Positions 33,754 through 43,397 of a stretch of 64,000 nt of DNA are shown in pieces; the first letter of the stretch is position 1; each line of letters starts with the position of its first letter. A model generated the notes under the pieces. That model was given only the letters and a program-made list of their open reading frames with translations, searched no databases and had not been told where the DNA came from. This DNA comes from Flavobacterium difficile. Lineage in GTDB: Bacteria; Bacteroidota; Bacteroidia; Flavobacteriales; Flavobacteriaceae. The stretch spans positions 1 to 64,000 of the forward strand of contig NZ_JAAJBT010000003.1 in NCBI RefSeq assembly GCF_011392115.1, given 5' to 3'. A program made the position numbers and the translations under genes.

Positions 33754-34755
33754 TTATATGAAAAGAAATTCAGTGTCGTAAGAGGTGTTTTCTAAAACAA
33801 TTTCTTCAATTACTTTTTCAATGTTGTTGTAATAATTTACAGGAATAGTTTTGTTGGATAAGGTCCACATTTCTATTAAATTAAAATCTAGTTTTTTAGA
33901 GGTTAACACACCCATTTCTTTTAAAGCTAATGCGTTACATTCTTGTTCAATTTGTTTTTTGATAGGAATAACGAAAAGTTTCTTTTTTAAAAACAACGCT
34001 TCAGAAGGCAATTCAAACCCAGCATTACATAAAACACCAGGGCAATTCGCAAAAGAATTTAAAAATTCGTTATCATCAATAGGATAAACCGTGCAATTAT
34101 GAGCTGTGTATGATGTTTTTGTATGTTTAGAAAAAATAGTCCAATTTGCAGAAGTTCGTTTTAATTCTTTTATAATTTTAATATCGGAATAGGATGGTAA
34201 ATACACCACGTAATTCCCTGATGTTGTAGTTTTTAAATCTCTTACTTTTTTTCGAATTACAGGTTTAAAAATACAATCGTCGTATTCTTTAAAATGAAAA
34301 CCATATTTTTTGGTAACAGGAGCGTAATTTTTAAAAATTTTCCAACTCAACCATTTTAATTTTTTAGGTTTTGGCGTTGCTTTAAAAAATAAAGAAGACT
34401 GATGTGATAGAGAAACAATATTACCCCCTTTTAATTTACAAGCCCAGGCAGAAACAGGTTCGTAATCGTTTATTATTAAATCATACTGATGCACATGCAA
34501 TTGTAAAATTTGAGAAATAAATTTGAAATAATTATTTTTAAAAAAGGTTTTAATAAAAGATACATTTCCATTGTTTCCATAAAATAAAGAAATACCTTTA
34601 AAGTCATATTTTACGGGGAAACCTAAATTAATTTGCGATTGACTACCACTTGTTAAAATGTCTACATCTCCATAAATTTGTAAAATCGGAATGATTTCTT
34701 GCGCTCTAGCTAAATGACCATTTCCTGTTTTTTGTACGGCATATAAAATTTTCAT
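33754..34755 (-). CDS. MurG-like glycosyltransferase family protein
   Basis: 333 residues. The N-terminus MKILYAVQKTGNGHLARAQEIIPIL has the GxGHxxR-type glycine-rich motif of GT-B enzymes. A C-terminal region SFANCPGVLCNAGFELPSEALFLKKKLFVIPIKKQIEQECNA shows the usual nucleotide-sugar-binding layout (N-x-G-F-x-x-x-E-A, then I-P). No signal peptide. It lies 7 bp behind the LpxH-like gene on the same strand, suggesting a joint role in envelope glycolipid metabolism. The acceptor is unknown. Confidence 0.8.
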   Translation of the reverse strand: MKILYAVQKTGNGHLARAQEIIPILQIYGDVDILTSGSQSQINLGFPVKYDFKGISLFYGNNGNVSFIKTFFKNNYFKFISQILQLHVHQYDLIINDYEPVSAWACKLKGGNIVSLSHQSSLFFKATPKPKKLKWLSWKIFKNYAPVTKKYGFHFKEYDDCIFKPVIRKKVRDLKTTTSGNYVVYLPSYSDIKIIKELKRTSANWTIFSKHTKTSYTAHNCTVYPIDDNEFLNSFANCPGVLCNAGFELPSEALFLKKKLFVIPIKKQIEQECNALALKEMGVLTSKKLDFNLIEMWTLSNKTIPVNYYNNIEKVIEEIVLENTSYDTEFLFI

Positions 34756-34762
34756 AGTTTAT

Positions 34763-35590
34763 TTAGTTAAATGCAACAACTTCTTTAATTAATTCGTCAA
34801 TGTTTTTTAGTACGATATCGTTAATGTCGTTTTCTAATTCGTCATTAAAATCATTTTTATCGTAGGTATATATCTTCCATGTTTTGTTATTGTATTCTAA
34901 AGCGGTTAAATTCTCTATCCAATCGCCACTATTCAAATACATACAACTTCCTTTTTTACTTGCTACTTTTCTAATTTGAGGTTGATGGATGTGTCCACAA
35001 ATCACATAATCGAAATTATTTTCAATGGCTAATTCTGTTGCTGCATCTTCAAAATTTCCGATAAATTTTACAGCTTTTTTTACGTTGTTTTTAATCTTTT
35101 TCGAAAACGAATATTTTTCTTTTCCCATTTGAGTTAAAAACCAATTAGACAATACATTTAGTCGAATTAAAAAATCGTAACCCCAACCGCCTAATTTTGC
35201 AATCCATTTCGAATGTTGTACAGATGCATCAAAAACATCACCATGAAAAAACCAAGCTTTCTTTCCATCAAGATCCATTATTTTTTTATTGGTCAATTCA
35301 ATATTTCCAAAATTTGTATCGGCAAAACGGCGCAAAAATTCATCATGATTTCCCAATATGTATACTACTTCAGTACCTTTAGTAGCTAAATCAATAATTT
35401 TTTTAATGACTTTTAAATGTGGTTTTGGAAAGTAACTTTTTTTAAACTGCCAAATATCAATGAAATCACCATTGATAATCAGTGTTTTTGGAGTAACAGA
35501 TTTTAAATAAGAAAGGAGTTCCTTAGCCTGACAACCATAAGTTCCCAAGTGCGTGTCGGAAATAACTACAACATCAACTATTCTTGCCAT
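34763..35590 (-). CDS. UDP-2,3-diacylglucosamine diphosphatase-like metallophosphoesterase
   Basis: 275 residues. Calcineurin-type motifs are complete: VVISDTHLG (D-x-H), INGDFIDIWQF (GDxxD), LGNHDEFL (GNHD/E), FFHGDVFDA and CGHIHQPQI (GHxH). The LpxH/YbbF-type fold acts on lipid A precursors in many Gram-negatives, but flavobacterial members of this group are mostly uncharacterised, so the substrate is not certain. It precedes the glycosyltransferase gene by 7 bp on the minus strand, forming a pair. Confidence 0.82.
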   Translation of the reverse strand: MARIVDVVVISDTHLGTYGCQAKELLSYLKSVTPKTLIINGDFIDIWQFKKSYFPKPHLKVIKKIIDLATKGTEVVYILGNHDEFLRRFADTNFGNIELTNKKIMDLDGKKAWFFHGDVFDASVQHSKWIAKLGGWGYDFLIRLNVLSNWFLTQMGKEKYSFSKKIKNNVKKAVKFIGNFEDAATELAIENNFDYVICGHIHQPQIRKVASKKGSCMYLNSGDWIENLTALEYNNKTWKIYTYDKNDFNDELENDINDIVLKNIDELIKEVVAFN

Positions 35591-35875
35591 AATACGTTCT
35601 GTATTGTTTCGGCAAAGTAATGAGTTGAGTATTAAGTTAAAGACAATAGAAAATTAAATAATTGAAGCAAAAAAAAACGCCTAATTAAATTAATGTTAAT
35701 TAGGCGTTTAATTTCTTTAGCCACGAACTTTTGTGACTAAAATAGTTACAGGAAAGTTTTTCGGATTAAAGCATCTTAAGTAAAATTTAAAATTGTATTG
35801 AAAGTGATAGTTTTGATTTGTAAGGCCAATTACTTTCAACTTGACTCTTTTTACTTTTGCTTTGGCTCTTTTAAA
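35591..35875. other. Intergenic region with terminator and phrase repeats
   Basis: No gene is seen. It contains the aspartate kinase terminator (35675-35709), a ccacgaacttttgtgac fragment (35720-35737) and the phrase ctttttacttttgctttgg at 35838-35878, related to 4376-4414. Confidence 0.5.
35675..35709 (-). terminator. Long perfect hairpin terminator
   Basis: aaacgcctaattaa (35675-35688) and ttaattaggcgttt (35696-35709) form a perfect 14-bp stem. On the minus strand it is followed by a T run, so it terminates the GNAT-aspartate kinase transcript. Confidence 0.8.
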
Positions 35876-37126
35876 TTACTGCGTTACAATTTGCAAGGTT
35901 TCGCGGCTAATTTGTTTCACTAAAACAGTTTTATCTTTTTCTACTACTTCTGCAGAAATCGCATCAAAATGACGAATGGTATATAAAGAAACATTTTCGT
36001 TGTAAGAGACTTTGAATTTTTTTGATAAAATGGTTTTTAATTCATTGAATTTTTCAAATTTATCTTCCACACAAACCGAAAAACTAATCGCCGAATTCTG
36101 AATTAAGCTTACCTTAATTTTATATTTATGAAATAAGGCAAAAATTTCACTGATGTTTTCTTCCATAATGAAAGAGAAATCAATTGAAGACAGCGAAATT
36201 AAAATCTGATTTTTCTTTACAATAAAACATGATGTTTTTGGTTCTAAATCAACGCCTTTGCTCACTTTTGTTCCAGGTAAAGTCGGATTGATAAATGATT
36301 TTACGAATAAAGGAATTTCTTTTTTCTGTAAAGGTTGTAAGGTTTTCGGGTGAATTACACTTGCGCCATAAAAAGCCAATTCTATTGCTTCTCGATACGA
36401 AATCTGATTTAACAAAACTGCATTTTCAAAATATCTTGGGTCGGCGTTTAACACTCCAGGAACGTCTTTCCAAATGGTAACACTTTCTGCGCCTAAACAA
36501 TACGCGAAAATTGCCGCAGTATAATCCGAACCTTCACGACCTAAAGTAGTGGTAAAGTTGTTTTCATCTGAACCTATAAATCCTTGCGTAACAAATAATG
36601 ATTTTTTTCTGTTGATTTTCGAAATTAATTTCTGAGAATGGTCCCAATCTACATTCGCATCGCGGTAATTATTATCTGTTTTAATGTACTGACGCACATC
36701 TAACCATTGATTAGAAATTCCAGCAAAATTTAAATAATGGCTAACAATAGTTGTTGAAACTAACTCACCAATACTTATAATTTGATCATAAACAAATGGA
36801 TAATTCGGACTTTTATTACTTCTTACAAAATATTCTAAATCGTCAAAATGTGCATTCACATCAAAAAACACTTCATGTTCTTCGTCGTCAAATAAATCTA
36901 AAAGAATTTGATTGTGATATTTTCTAATGTCTTGAAGCGAAGCATATAATTCGTTAGATTTATCGAAGTAATTTTTAATTACAATTTCCAATGCGTTTGT
37001 CGTTTTACCCATTGCTGAAATTACCAATAACACATTTTCATGTCCTACTGTTTTTAATACTTCTAAAACATTTTTTACTCCAGCAGCATCTTTTACTGAT
37101 GCACCACCAAATTTGAAGATTTCCAT
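35876..37126 (-). CDS. Aspartate kinase (monofunctional)
   Basis: 416 residues. The first step of the lysine/threonine/methionine pathway. The N-terminal kinase domain carries MEIFKFGGASVKD (KFGGAS), a GREGSDYTAAIFAYC ATP-site segment and WKDVPGVLNADPR. C-terminal ACT-like regions (about 290-410) are short, with no fused homoserine dehydrogenase. The variant with KFGGASVKD matches a Bacteroidota group separate from ThrA. It lies 23 bp after the GNAT gene on the same strand and is closed by the hairpin at 35675-35709. Confidence 0.9.
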   Translation of the reverse strand: MEIFKFGGASVKDAAGVKNVLEVLKTVGHENVLLVISAMGKTTNALEIVIKNYFDKSNELYASLQDIRKYHNQILLDLFDDEEHEVFFDVNAHFDDLEYFVRSNKSPNYPFVYDQIISIGELVSTTIVSHYLNFAGISNQWLDVRQYIKTDNNYRDANVDWDHSQKLISKINRKKSLFVTQGFIGSDENNFTTTLGREGSDYTAAIFAYCLGAESVTIWKDVPGVLNADPRYFENAVLLNQISYREAIELAFYGASVIHPKTLQPLQKKEIPLFVKSFINPTLPGTKVSKGVDLEPKTSCFIVKKNQILISLSSIDFSFIMEENISEIFALFHKYKIKVSLIQNSAISFSVCVEDKFEKFNELKTILSKKFKVSYNENVSLYTIRHFDAISAEVVEKDKTVLVKQISRETLQIVTQ

Positions 37127-37149
37127 TTTATTATTTTAAGTTGTGTTTG

Positions 37150-37623
37150 TTAGTTATTTAAAAAAGTTTCGATTCCAACTTCATCCATGTGCACGACACG
37201 CCAATCGGATAAAACTTTTGCGCCACTTTTTTCGTAAAATTTTATGGCCGGTGTGTTCCAATCCAAAACATTCCATTCTATTCTTCGAACATTGTCTTTT
37301 TTACCTTGTTTGATAATTTCAGAATATAAAGCAAATCCTGCGCCAGTGCCGCGATTGTTTTCTTTTACAATTAAGTCCTCTAAGTGAATGGTTTTTCCTT
37401 TCCAGGTAGAAAAACGGTAATAATATAAAGCTACGCCTATAATTTCTTCATTCAGCTCTGCTACAAAAGTATGAAATAAAGGATTTTCAGTAAAACCATC
37501 TCGTACTAAATCTTCAGTTGAAATTACCACAGCATCAGGTTCTTTTTCAAAAATAGCTAATTCTGTAATTAATGCCAGAACGGCTGGCATATCTTGAGGG
37601 GTTCCTTTTCTTATTTGTAACAT
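37150..37623 (-). CDS. GNAT family N-acetyltransferase
   Basis: 157 residues. The acetyl-CoA site is the motif ENNRGTGAGFALYSEII (about 88-104; R-x-x-G-x-G/A). Other family patterns are DMPAVLALITELAIFE, IHLEDLIVKE and NTPAIKFYEKSGAKVL. The pattern is close to spermidine/diamine acetyltransferase-type members, but no substrate is proven. It precedes aspartate kinase and is probably co-transcribed. Confidence 0.88.
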   Translation of the reverse strand: MLQIRKGTPQDMPAVLALITELAIFEKEPDAVVISTEDLVRDGFTENPLFHTFVAELNEEIIGVALYYYRFSTWKGKTIHLEDLIVKENNRGTGAGFALYSEIIKQGKKDNVRRIEWNVLDWNTPAIKFYEKSGAKVLSDWRVVHMDEVGIETFLNN

Positions 37624-37811
37624 ATAGTATGAAATATTTGAAAGATGAAATTGTTATAAAATCAAGCAAATGTACTTAATAGCATTTGTTTTGAAAAAAT
37701 AATTTAAAAATATAACAAAAATTTATATTTTTAAATAAAATTTAAATTTTTTACTCTTTAAGGCTGAATTTTAATTTTTTGAAACACTTAAAGTTTTCAT
37801 ATAAAATTGTG

Positions 37812-37819
37812 TAAATTTG
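37812..37819 (+). promoter_or_regulatory. -7 promoter element of fbp
   Basis: TAAATTTG lies 29 bp before the fbp ATG, within the stretch that gives an alternative longer reading frame. No -33 TTTG lies at the right distance. Confidence 0.35.
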
Positions 37820-37848
37820 CGCAACAATTCAACTCAATCGATTTCGTA

Positions 37849-38856
37849 ATGGAAGAAAGAAACAAAACTCTTGGTGAATTTATCATCGAAAACCAGAAAG
37901 CACATCAATATTCTTCTGGTGAATTATCCAGAATTATAAATTCTATTCGTTTAGCAGCTAAAGTAGTTAATTACAAAGTGAATAAAGCTGGTTTAGTAGA
38001 TATTGTTGGAGCAGCAGGCGATCAGAACATTCAGGGTGAAGACCAACAGAAACTGGATGTTTATGCAAATGAAGTTTTCATTCAAACGTTAATCAATAGA
38101 GAAATTGTTTGCGGTATTGCTTCTGAAGAAAACGACGATTTCATTACGGTTGCAGGTTCAGATGATAGTCATAATAACAAATATGTAGTATTAATGGATC
38201 CACTAGACGGATCTTCTAATATCGACGTTAACGTTTCTGTGGGAACCATTTTTTCTGTATACAAACGCGTAACTCCAATTGGTACGCCAGTCACTTTAGC
38301 TGATTTCTTGCAACCAGGAACTGCACAAGTTGCTGCAGGTTATGTAATTTACGGAACATCTACTATGTTGGTATACACCACTGGACATGGTGTTAACGGT
38401 TTTACCTTAAATCCAGCGATCGGAACGTTTTATTTGTCACATCCAAATATGAAATTTCCTGAAAACGGAAGTATCTATTCAATCAATGAAGGAAATTATG
38501 TGCATTTTCCACAAGGTGTGAAAGATTATATTAAATATTGTCAGTTAGAAGAAGAAGACCGACCATATACTTCTCGATATATTGGTAGTCTGGTTTCCGA
38601 TTTTCACAGAAACATGATAAAAGGTGGCATTTATATTTATCCAACCAGTTCAAAAGCGCCAAAAGGAAAATTACGTTTGTTGTACGAATGCAATCCAATG
38701 GCATTTATTGCCGAACAAGCAGGTGGAAAAGCATCCGATGGTTTCGGAAGGACCATGGAAATTGTTCCAACAACATTACATCAACGCGTTCCTTTTTTCT
38801 GCGGCGTAAAAACCATGGTAGAAAAAGCTGAAGAATTTATGGAAAAGGCAAAATAA
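37849..38856 (+). CDS. fbp: Fructose-1,6-bisphosphatase class I
   Basis: 335 residues from the ATG at 37849; the frame extends to a TTG at 37807, but that extension overlaps a promoter-like element and is not family-like. Motifs: [22 protein letters not shown], the metal/phosphate site [26 protein letters not shown] and the C-terminal [22 protein letters not shown]. It catalyses the key gluconeogenic dephosphorylation. It stands alone and is closed by a hairpin. Confidence 0.95.
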   Translation: MEERNKTLGEFIIENQKAHQYSSGELSRIINSIRLAAKVVNYKVNKAGLVDIVGAAGDQNIQGEDQQKLDVYANEVFIQTLINREIVCGIASEENDDFITVAGSDDSHNNKYVVLMDPLDGSSNIDVNVSVGTIFSVYKRVTPIGTPVTLADFLQPGTAQVAAGYVIYGTSTMLVYTTGHGVNGFTLNPAIGTFYLSHPNMKFPENGSIYSINEGNYVHFPQGVKDYIKYCQLEEEDRPYTSRYIGSLVSDFHRNMIKGGIYIYPTSSKAPKGKLRLLYECNPMAFIAEQAGGKASDGFGRTMEIVPTTLHQRVPFFCGVKTMVEKAEEFMEKAK

Positions 38857-38867
38857 TTAATAATCTC

Positions 38868-38893
38868 AAAAGCGGCAGAAATGTCGCTTTTTT
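38868..38893 (+). terminator. Rho-independent terminator
   Basis: aaaagcggca / tgtcgctttt arms (one wobble) with a T run, 11 bp after fbp. Confidence 0.75.
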
Positions 38894-38939
38894 ATTTCCC
38901 TAAAATTCTGTAAGTTTGAAAATCATTTAACCTACTGTT

Positions 38940-39530
38940 ATGCAAGAATTTTTAATATATTTCAATATGGGATTAAAGCACGTTTTAGACATGGGTGCTT
39001 ATGACCATATTTTGTTTCTAATCGCCCTAATGATTCCGTATGCTTTTAAAGATTGGCAGCGTGTTTTGTTATTAGTTTCTTTGTTTACGATCGGACATAC
39101 TTTGGCCTTATTTTTATCCGTATTCGGAATTGTAAAAATTCAGGTGAATGTGGTAGAGTTTTTAATTCCAATAACTATTTTAATTACCGCTTTTTTTCAT
39201 TTGTTCACTGCAGGAAAATCAGGTAAAAAAGAAAGTATCACTTTTGTAGCATTAGTCACCGTTTTTTTTGGATTGATTCACGGTTTAGGTTTTTCGAATT
39301 ATTTCAATACAATTATGGTAGGAAGCAATTCCGATAAATTATTTCCTTTATTAGAGTTCGCATTAGGAATTGAAGCGGCTCAAATAGTAGTTGTAATTAT
39401 TGTTTTAATACTTGCATATATTGTCCAAACGGTGTTCAGGTTTTCAAAAAGAGATTGGGCTTTAGTCTTGTCAGCATTTATTATTGGCGTAGTTTTGCCT
39501 ATGATCATGCAAAGCGAAATTTTTAAATAA
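38940..39530 (+). CDS. HupE/UreJ family membrane protein
   Basis: 196 residues. Six or so transmembrane helices. The conserved family start FNMGLKHVLDMGAYDHILFL and LFTIGHTLALFLS (His-containing, likely metal path) and GLIHGLGFSNYF (about 115-126) fit the HupE/UreJ group, linked to nickel or cobalt uptake in other bacteria. No urease or hydrogenase genes are nearby, so the substrate is unknown. It is the first gene of a run that continues with dCMP deaminase and an S41 protease. Confidence 0.82.
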   Translation: MQEFLIYFNMGLKHVLDMGAYDHILFLIALMIPYAFKDWQRVLLLVSLFTIGHTLALFLSVFGIVKIQVNVVEFLIPITILITAFFHLFTAGKSGKKESITFVALVTVFFGLIHGLGFSNYFNTIMVGSNSDKLFPLLEFALGIEAAQIVVVIIVLILAYIVQTVFRFSKRDWALVLSAFIIGVVLPMIMQSEIFK

Positions 39531-39540
39531 AAGTTAATTC

Positions 39541-39600
39541 ACAAAGATTCACAAAACAAAAAAACTTAGTGACTTAGTGTTTTCGTGGCAAAAATTTAAC
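39541..39600. repeat. Phrase-type repeat (cttagtgacttagtgttttcg) upstream of dCMP deaminase
   Basis: The spacer reads acaaagattcacaaaac, then cttagtgacttagtg, then ttttcgtggcaaaa, ending exactly at the ATG of the next gene. The core matches 5509-5535 and resembles 46044-46060. Confidence 0.6.
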
Positions 39601-40032
39601 ATGAAAGAAAAGAAAAAATTAAAATACGACCAAGCCTATTTGCGCATCGCAACCGAATGGGGTAAATTGTCTTACTGTAAAAGAAAACAAGTTGGCGCAA
39701 TTATTGTTAGAGATAGAATGATTATTTCTGACGGTTATAACGGAACGCCAAGTGGTTTTGAAAATTGCTGTGAAGACGAAGAAAATTTAACAAAATGGTA
39801 TGTGCTTCATGCAGAAGCCAATGCCATTTTAAAAGTAGCGCGTTCCACGCAATCCTGTGAAGGTGCCACGTTATATATAACCCTTTCACCGTGCAAAGAA
39901 TGTAGTAAATTAATCCATCAATCTGGGATAAAAAGAGTGGTGTATTTAGAGGAATATAAAGATACTTCTGGTGTCGATTTTTTAAGAAAAGCTGGCGTTG
40001 AAGTCGAACACATACAAAATTTAAATGAGTAA
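39601..40032 (+). CDS. dCMP deaminase family protein
   Basis: 143 residues from the ATG at 39601; the upstream extension in the open frame is a phrase repeat. Zinc site: HAEANAIL (about 70-77, His and catalytic Glu) and TLSPCKECSKLI (Cys pair, about 96-107). N-terminal SYCKRKQVGAIIVRD and DGYNGTPSGFENCC give the deoxycytidylate deaminase pattern. It makes dUMP for dTTP synthesis. It overlaps the S41 protease gene by 8 bp. Confidence 0.9.
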   Translation: MKEKKKLKYDQAYLRIATEWGKLSYCKRKQVGAIIVRDRMIISDGYNGTPSGFENCCEDEENLTKWYVLHAEANAILKVARSTQSCEGATLYITLSPCKECSKLIHQSGIKRVVYLEEYKDTSGVDFLRKAGVEVEHIQNLNE

Positions 40033-41614
40033 ACATCAAAACAAATATTATGTTTTTATTCCTGTAATTATCGCCATGTCTTTTGCAGGTGGTTTGCTTT
40101 TGGGTAATAAAATGGAAGTTTTGAAAAATGCTCAAATCGGCACAAAAACGGAAGGGAAATTAAAACTAAATAAGTTAATTGATTTTATAGATAACGAATA
40201 TGTAGATAAAGTAAATTCCGATTCTATTGTAGATTTAACCGTTACCGGAATTTTAGAAAACCTCGATCCGCATTCTACTTATATTCCCAAAGAACAATTG
40301 GCTTCTGTTGCTGAAAGTATGGAAGGAAATTTTGTGGGAATAGGTGTTAATTTCTACATGTATAAAGATACCTTAACGGTGATAAAACCCATTCCAAACG
40401 GGCCGTCAGCCAAAGCAGGTATTCGAGCTGGTGACAGAATTTTATTCGCAAATAACAAACAACTTTTCAAGAAAAAATATCAATCTGAAACATTATTTCC
40501 TATTCTAAAAGGTGAAGTTGGTAGTCCTATTCAACTAACTGTATACAGAAAATCTGAAAAGAAGAAGTTTAAAGTGACAGTTACAAGAGATGTAATTCCT
40601 GTGAAAAGTATTGATGTAGCCACAAAAATTAATGAAAAAACAGGCTATATCAAAGTCAACCGTTTTGCAGAAACTACCTATGATGAGTTTCATAAAGCTT
40701 TAGTCTCTTTAAATAAACAAGGAATAAAAGAGTTAATTGTTGATTTACGAGAAAATGGAGGTGGTTATTTAGAAATGGCGGTGGCAATGGCAGACGAGTT
40801 TTTAAAAGACAATCAACTTATCGTTAAAACCAAAAATAAAAAAGGAACGGAAGATTTATCGTACGCCACCGAAAAAGGCGTTTTTGAATCTGGAAGATTG
40901 TATGTTTTAATTGACGAAAATAGCGCTTCTGCAAGTGAAATTTTTGCGGGTGCTATTCAGGATAATGATAGAGGTACCATTGTTGGTCGTCGATCATTTG
41001 GAAAAGGTTTGGTACAAAGAGAAATGAAAATGAACGACGGTTCAGCTGTCCGATTAACCATTGCAAGATATTACACGCCTTCAGGAAGAAGCATACAAAA
41101 ACCCTATGAAGACAAAGGAGAAAAATATTTTAACGAATTCGAGAAACGTTTCTTAAGCGGAGAATTATATGAAGCAGACAGCATAAAAGTGGCAGATAGT
41201 TTAAAATTTAAAACTAAAAAAGGAAGAATTGTATATGGCGGAGGCGGAATTATTCCTGATGTTTTTGTACCCATTGAAAAGAATCACAACCAAGAAGGCT
41301 TAGAACTACTGCTTCAATCGGATATTATGAGCTATTATGCTTTTGAAAAGTTAGATAAAAACAGGTCTTTTTTTAGTAAAATGAATGCTTTGGATCTTAA
41401 AAAAGAAGTATTTAAAAATGATAAATATTTCAACCAATTTAAAGAATACGTAACCGCTAACGGATTGCTTTTTAATTTATCTAAACAAAAAGAACAAATA
41501 TTAACTTACTTATATGCCGAATTTTTAAAGCAATTATTTAATGATACGCTTTATTATCAAACCATACTTCCAAAAGATAAAATGATTCAAAAGGTTTTAG
41601 AAAAACAGAAGTAA
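40025..41614 (+). CDS. S41 family C-terminal processing peptidase
   Basis: 529 residues. An N-terminal membrane anchor (about 8-26, YVFIPVIIAMSFAGGLLLGNK) leads to a helical domain, a PDZ domain (about 100-180, GVNFYMYKDTLTVIKPIPNGP SAKAGIRAGD) and the Ser/Lys catalytic core: ENSASASEIFAGAIQDND with the nucleophile serine, and RRSFGKGLVQ with the general-base lysine. Periplasmic processing of envelope proteins is the usual role. It overlaps the dCMP deaminase gene by 8 bp. Confidence 0.92.
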   Translation: MSKHQNKYYVFIPVIIAMSFAGGLLLGNKMEVLKNAQIGTKTEGKLKLNKLIDFIDNEYVDKVNSDSIVDLTVTGILENLDPHSTYIPKEQLASVAESMEGNFVGIGVNFYMYKDTLTVIKPIPNGPSAKAGIRAGDRILFANNKQLFKKKYQSETLFPILKGEVGSPIQLTVYRKSEKKKFKVTVTRDVIPVKSIDVATKINEKTGYIKVNRFAETTYDEFHKALVSLNKQGIKELIVDLRENGGGYLEMAVAMADEFLKDNQLIVKTKNKKGTEDLSYATEKGVFESGRLYVLIDENSASASEIFAGAIQDNDRGTIVGRRSFGKGLVQREMKMNDGSAVRLTIARYYTPSGRSIQKPYEDKGEKYFNEFEKRFLSGELYEADSIKVADSLKFKTKKGRIVYGGGGIIPDVFVPIEKNHNQEGLELLLQSDIMSYYAFEKLDKNRSFFSKMNALDLKKEVFKNDKYFNQFKEYVTANGLLFNLSKQKEQILTYLYAEFLKQLFNDTLYYQTILPKDKMIQKVLEKQK

Positions 41615-41700
41615 TTTAAGAAAATATTGACATACTTTGTATTTAGCTTAACTATAAGCTGTTAATATTCTTTTAATTTTGACCTACTTAATCTATAGGT

Positions 41701-42414
41701 ATGAAAATTAAAATTACAGGTTTTTTATTCTTTTACTGTTTCTTTCAAACTTGTTTTTCACAGAACATAAAAGGTAAAGTTGTCTCTAATGGTTTACCTG
41801 TTCAAGAGGTTGAGGTAATAAATATATCGAGTAAAGACGTTGTAAAAACAAATACAGAAGGAGCTTTTGAAATTAAAGCCACAACTTCAAATTGGATTAC
41901 TTTTTATCACAAAGAATATGATATTGTTAAGGTATATGTAGATTCGTTATTTGATTTCAACAAAAGTTTAGAAATTGAATTTTTTCAAAAATCTACTACA
42001 ATTGAAGAAGTTATTGTCGAAAAACAACAACCCTTTTTAAAAGGATTAAAAACTGGAATGCCTTTAATTCCAAATAACAAACCTAGTGTTGCTTTTAATG
42101 ATGGCTCTATTCCAAATGGAATGAATTTTATGGCGATAGGTAAATTGATTGTAGGATTGTTTAAAAGCAAAGACACAACTCCTTATAAACCTAAAGAACC
42201 TGTTCAGTTTAGAACTTTTACTGCTCAAAGTTATACGAATGACTTTTTAATTTCTAGTTTGAAAATCAAACCAGAAGAAATAGAAGAATTTTTAAATTTT
42301 TGTAGTTTCGATCCCAATTCAAAAGAAGCAGTTGAAAATTCAGATAAAATGACTTTGCTGCAATTTCTAATCACAAAATCTGAGGAATACAAAAAAATCT
42401 ATCAAAAAGAATAA
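41701..42414 (+). CDS. Carboxypeptidase-like regulatory domain protein
   Basis: 237 residues with a signal peptide (MKIKITGFLFFYCFFQTCFS). A carboxypeptidase regulatory-like/peptidase-associated beta-sandwich follows: NIKGKVVSNGLPVQEVEVIN, VVKTNTEGAFEI and a VEEVIVEKQQ segment that recalls the end of a TonB-receptor plug-preceding domain. The rest is polar, with no barrel. Many flavobacterial members are periplasmic or surface proteins of unknown role. It stands alone between the S41 gene and the convergent oxidoreductase. Confidence 0.75.
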   Translation: MKIKITGFLFFYCFFQTCFSQNIKGKVVSNGLPVQEVEVINISSKDVVKTNTEGAFEIKATTSNWITFYHKEYDIVKVYVDSLFDFNKSLEIEFFQKSTTIEEVIVEKQQPFLKGLKTGMPLIPNNKPSVAFNDGSIPNGMNFMAIGKLIVGLFKSKDTTPYKPKEPVQFRTFTAQSYTNDFLISSLKIKPEEIEEFLNFCSFDPNSKEAVENSDKMTLLQFLITKSEEYKKIYQKE

Positions 42415-42426
42415 TTTTGTCGCCGT

Positions 42427-43035
42427 CTATACTTTCACTGAATCATGCACTTGAACAGGTTGTCCGTTGTTCCATAAAGTTAAAATATCAGTAGCTGCAC
42501 TTGCACCACTTCCAGCAGCGATTACGAGCTGACTTCTGTGTCCGGCTAAAGTTCCGATTGCGTAAATACCTGTTGTAACTAAATGGTCGTTATTTTCTAA
42601 TTGAATCCTGTTTTTCTCTGGAGCTGCTTTTTTATGTGGAATAATATAGTTTTCTAAACCTTCTATAGTAAACGGATTTCCAGCTCCAATACCAATGATT
42701 ACTATTTTGGATTGATAAACGTTCATATTGGTTTGAATGGTAAAATTTCCTGATTCTCCAGAAATTTTTAATACTTTTTCACCTTCAATTTGAGTAATAT
42801 GTGGATAGATTGCAGCTAAGTGTGTTAAACTTTCGTTTAATAAATCGCTACCTAATTTTCCTGGTGCAATGCCATAAGCGTTATTAAATAGTGCGTTTTG
42901 TAACGACGAACTTTTCTGATGCGCAACAATACCAATTTTTTTATCCGTCATAAAAGATTTCTCTTTAGCAGAACCAAAAATTAAGGCTGCAGAAACTCCC
43001 GAAACACCACCGCCAATTATTAAAACGTCGAACAT
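42427..43035 (-). CDS. FAD-dependent oxidoreductase (thioredoxin reductase-like, short)
   Basis: 202 residues, shorter than thioredoxin reductases (~310). The N-terminal dinucleotide fold is clear (DVLIIGGGVSGVSAALIFG, GxGxxG at about 8-13). The FAD-binding C-terminal motif ATTGIYAIGTLAGHRSQLVIAAGSGASAATDIL-type stretch is present. The NAD(P)H domain and redox CxxC pair are missing. It may be a naturally short family member or a reduced one. The sequence itself shows no frameshift. Convergent with the carboxypeptidase-regulatory-domain gene. Confidence 0.75.
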   Translation of the reverse strand: MFDVLIIGGGVSGVSAALIFGSAKEKSFMTDKKIGIVAHQKSSSLQNALFNNAYGIAPGKLGSDLLNESLTHLAAIYPHITQIEGEKVLKISGESGNFTIQTNMNVYQSKIVIIGIGAGNPFTIEGLENYIIPHKKAAPEKNRIQLENNDHLVTTGIYAIGTLAGHRSQLVIAAGSGASAATDILTLWNNGQPVQVHDSVKV

Positions 43036-43133
43036 ATAAGATGAAATAAAAATCTTAAATTTATATTTTTAATTTAATTCTGATTAATCATGCAATAAAG
43101 CGTTTCTTCGACTGCACAATTACACAAAAAGTA

Positions 43134-43328
43134 TTATTTCGTTTGATCTACAAGTTTTTTAGAAACCATAAAAAGTGTTACAATTAATATGGCACAAAAT
43201 GAAGCTATAATTCCAATTAAAGCAATAGTGCTTTCTCCTTCAAAAGGTTTTTCTAAGCTAACTTTTGTGGCATTAAATACAATCGTAAACAACGATAATG
43301 CATAAACAACGTAGGTAAATATTTTCAT
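43134..43328 (-). CDS. Small two-helix membrane protein
   Basis: 64 residues. Two hydrophobic segments (about 4-22 and 33-55: IALIGIIASFCAILIVTLFMV) and a lysine-rich C-terminus. No family is recognised. It lies on the minus strand between marC-like and oxidoreductase genes. Confidence 0.6.
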   Translation of the reverse strand: MKIFTYVVYALSLFTIVFNATKVSLEKPFEGESTIALIGIIASFCAILIVTLFMVSKKLVDQTK

Positions 43329-43397
43329 TTTTTATTCAATTAATTTTTGTCAATTTTTGCTAATAATAGTTTAACTGACAACGATTTGTATTTTAAT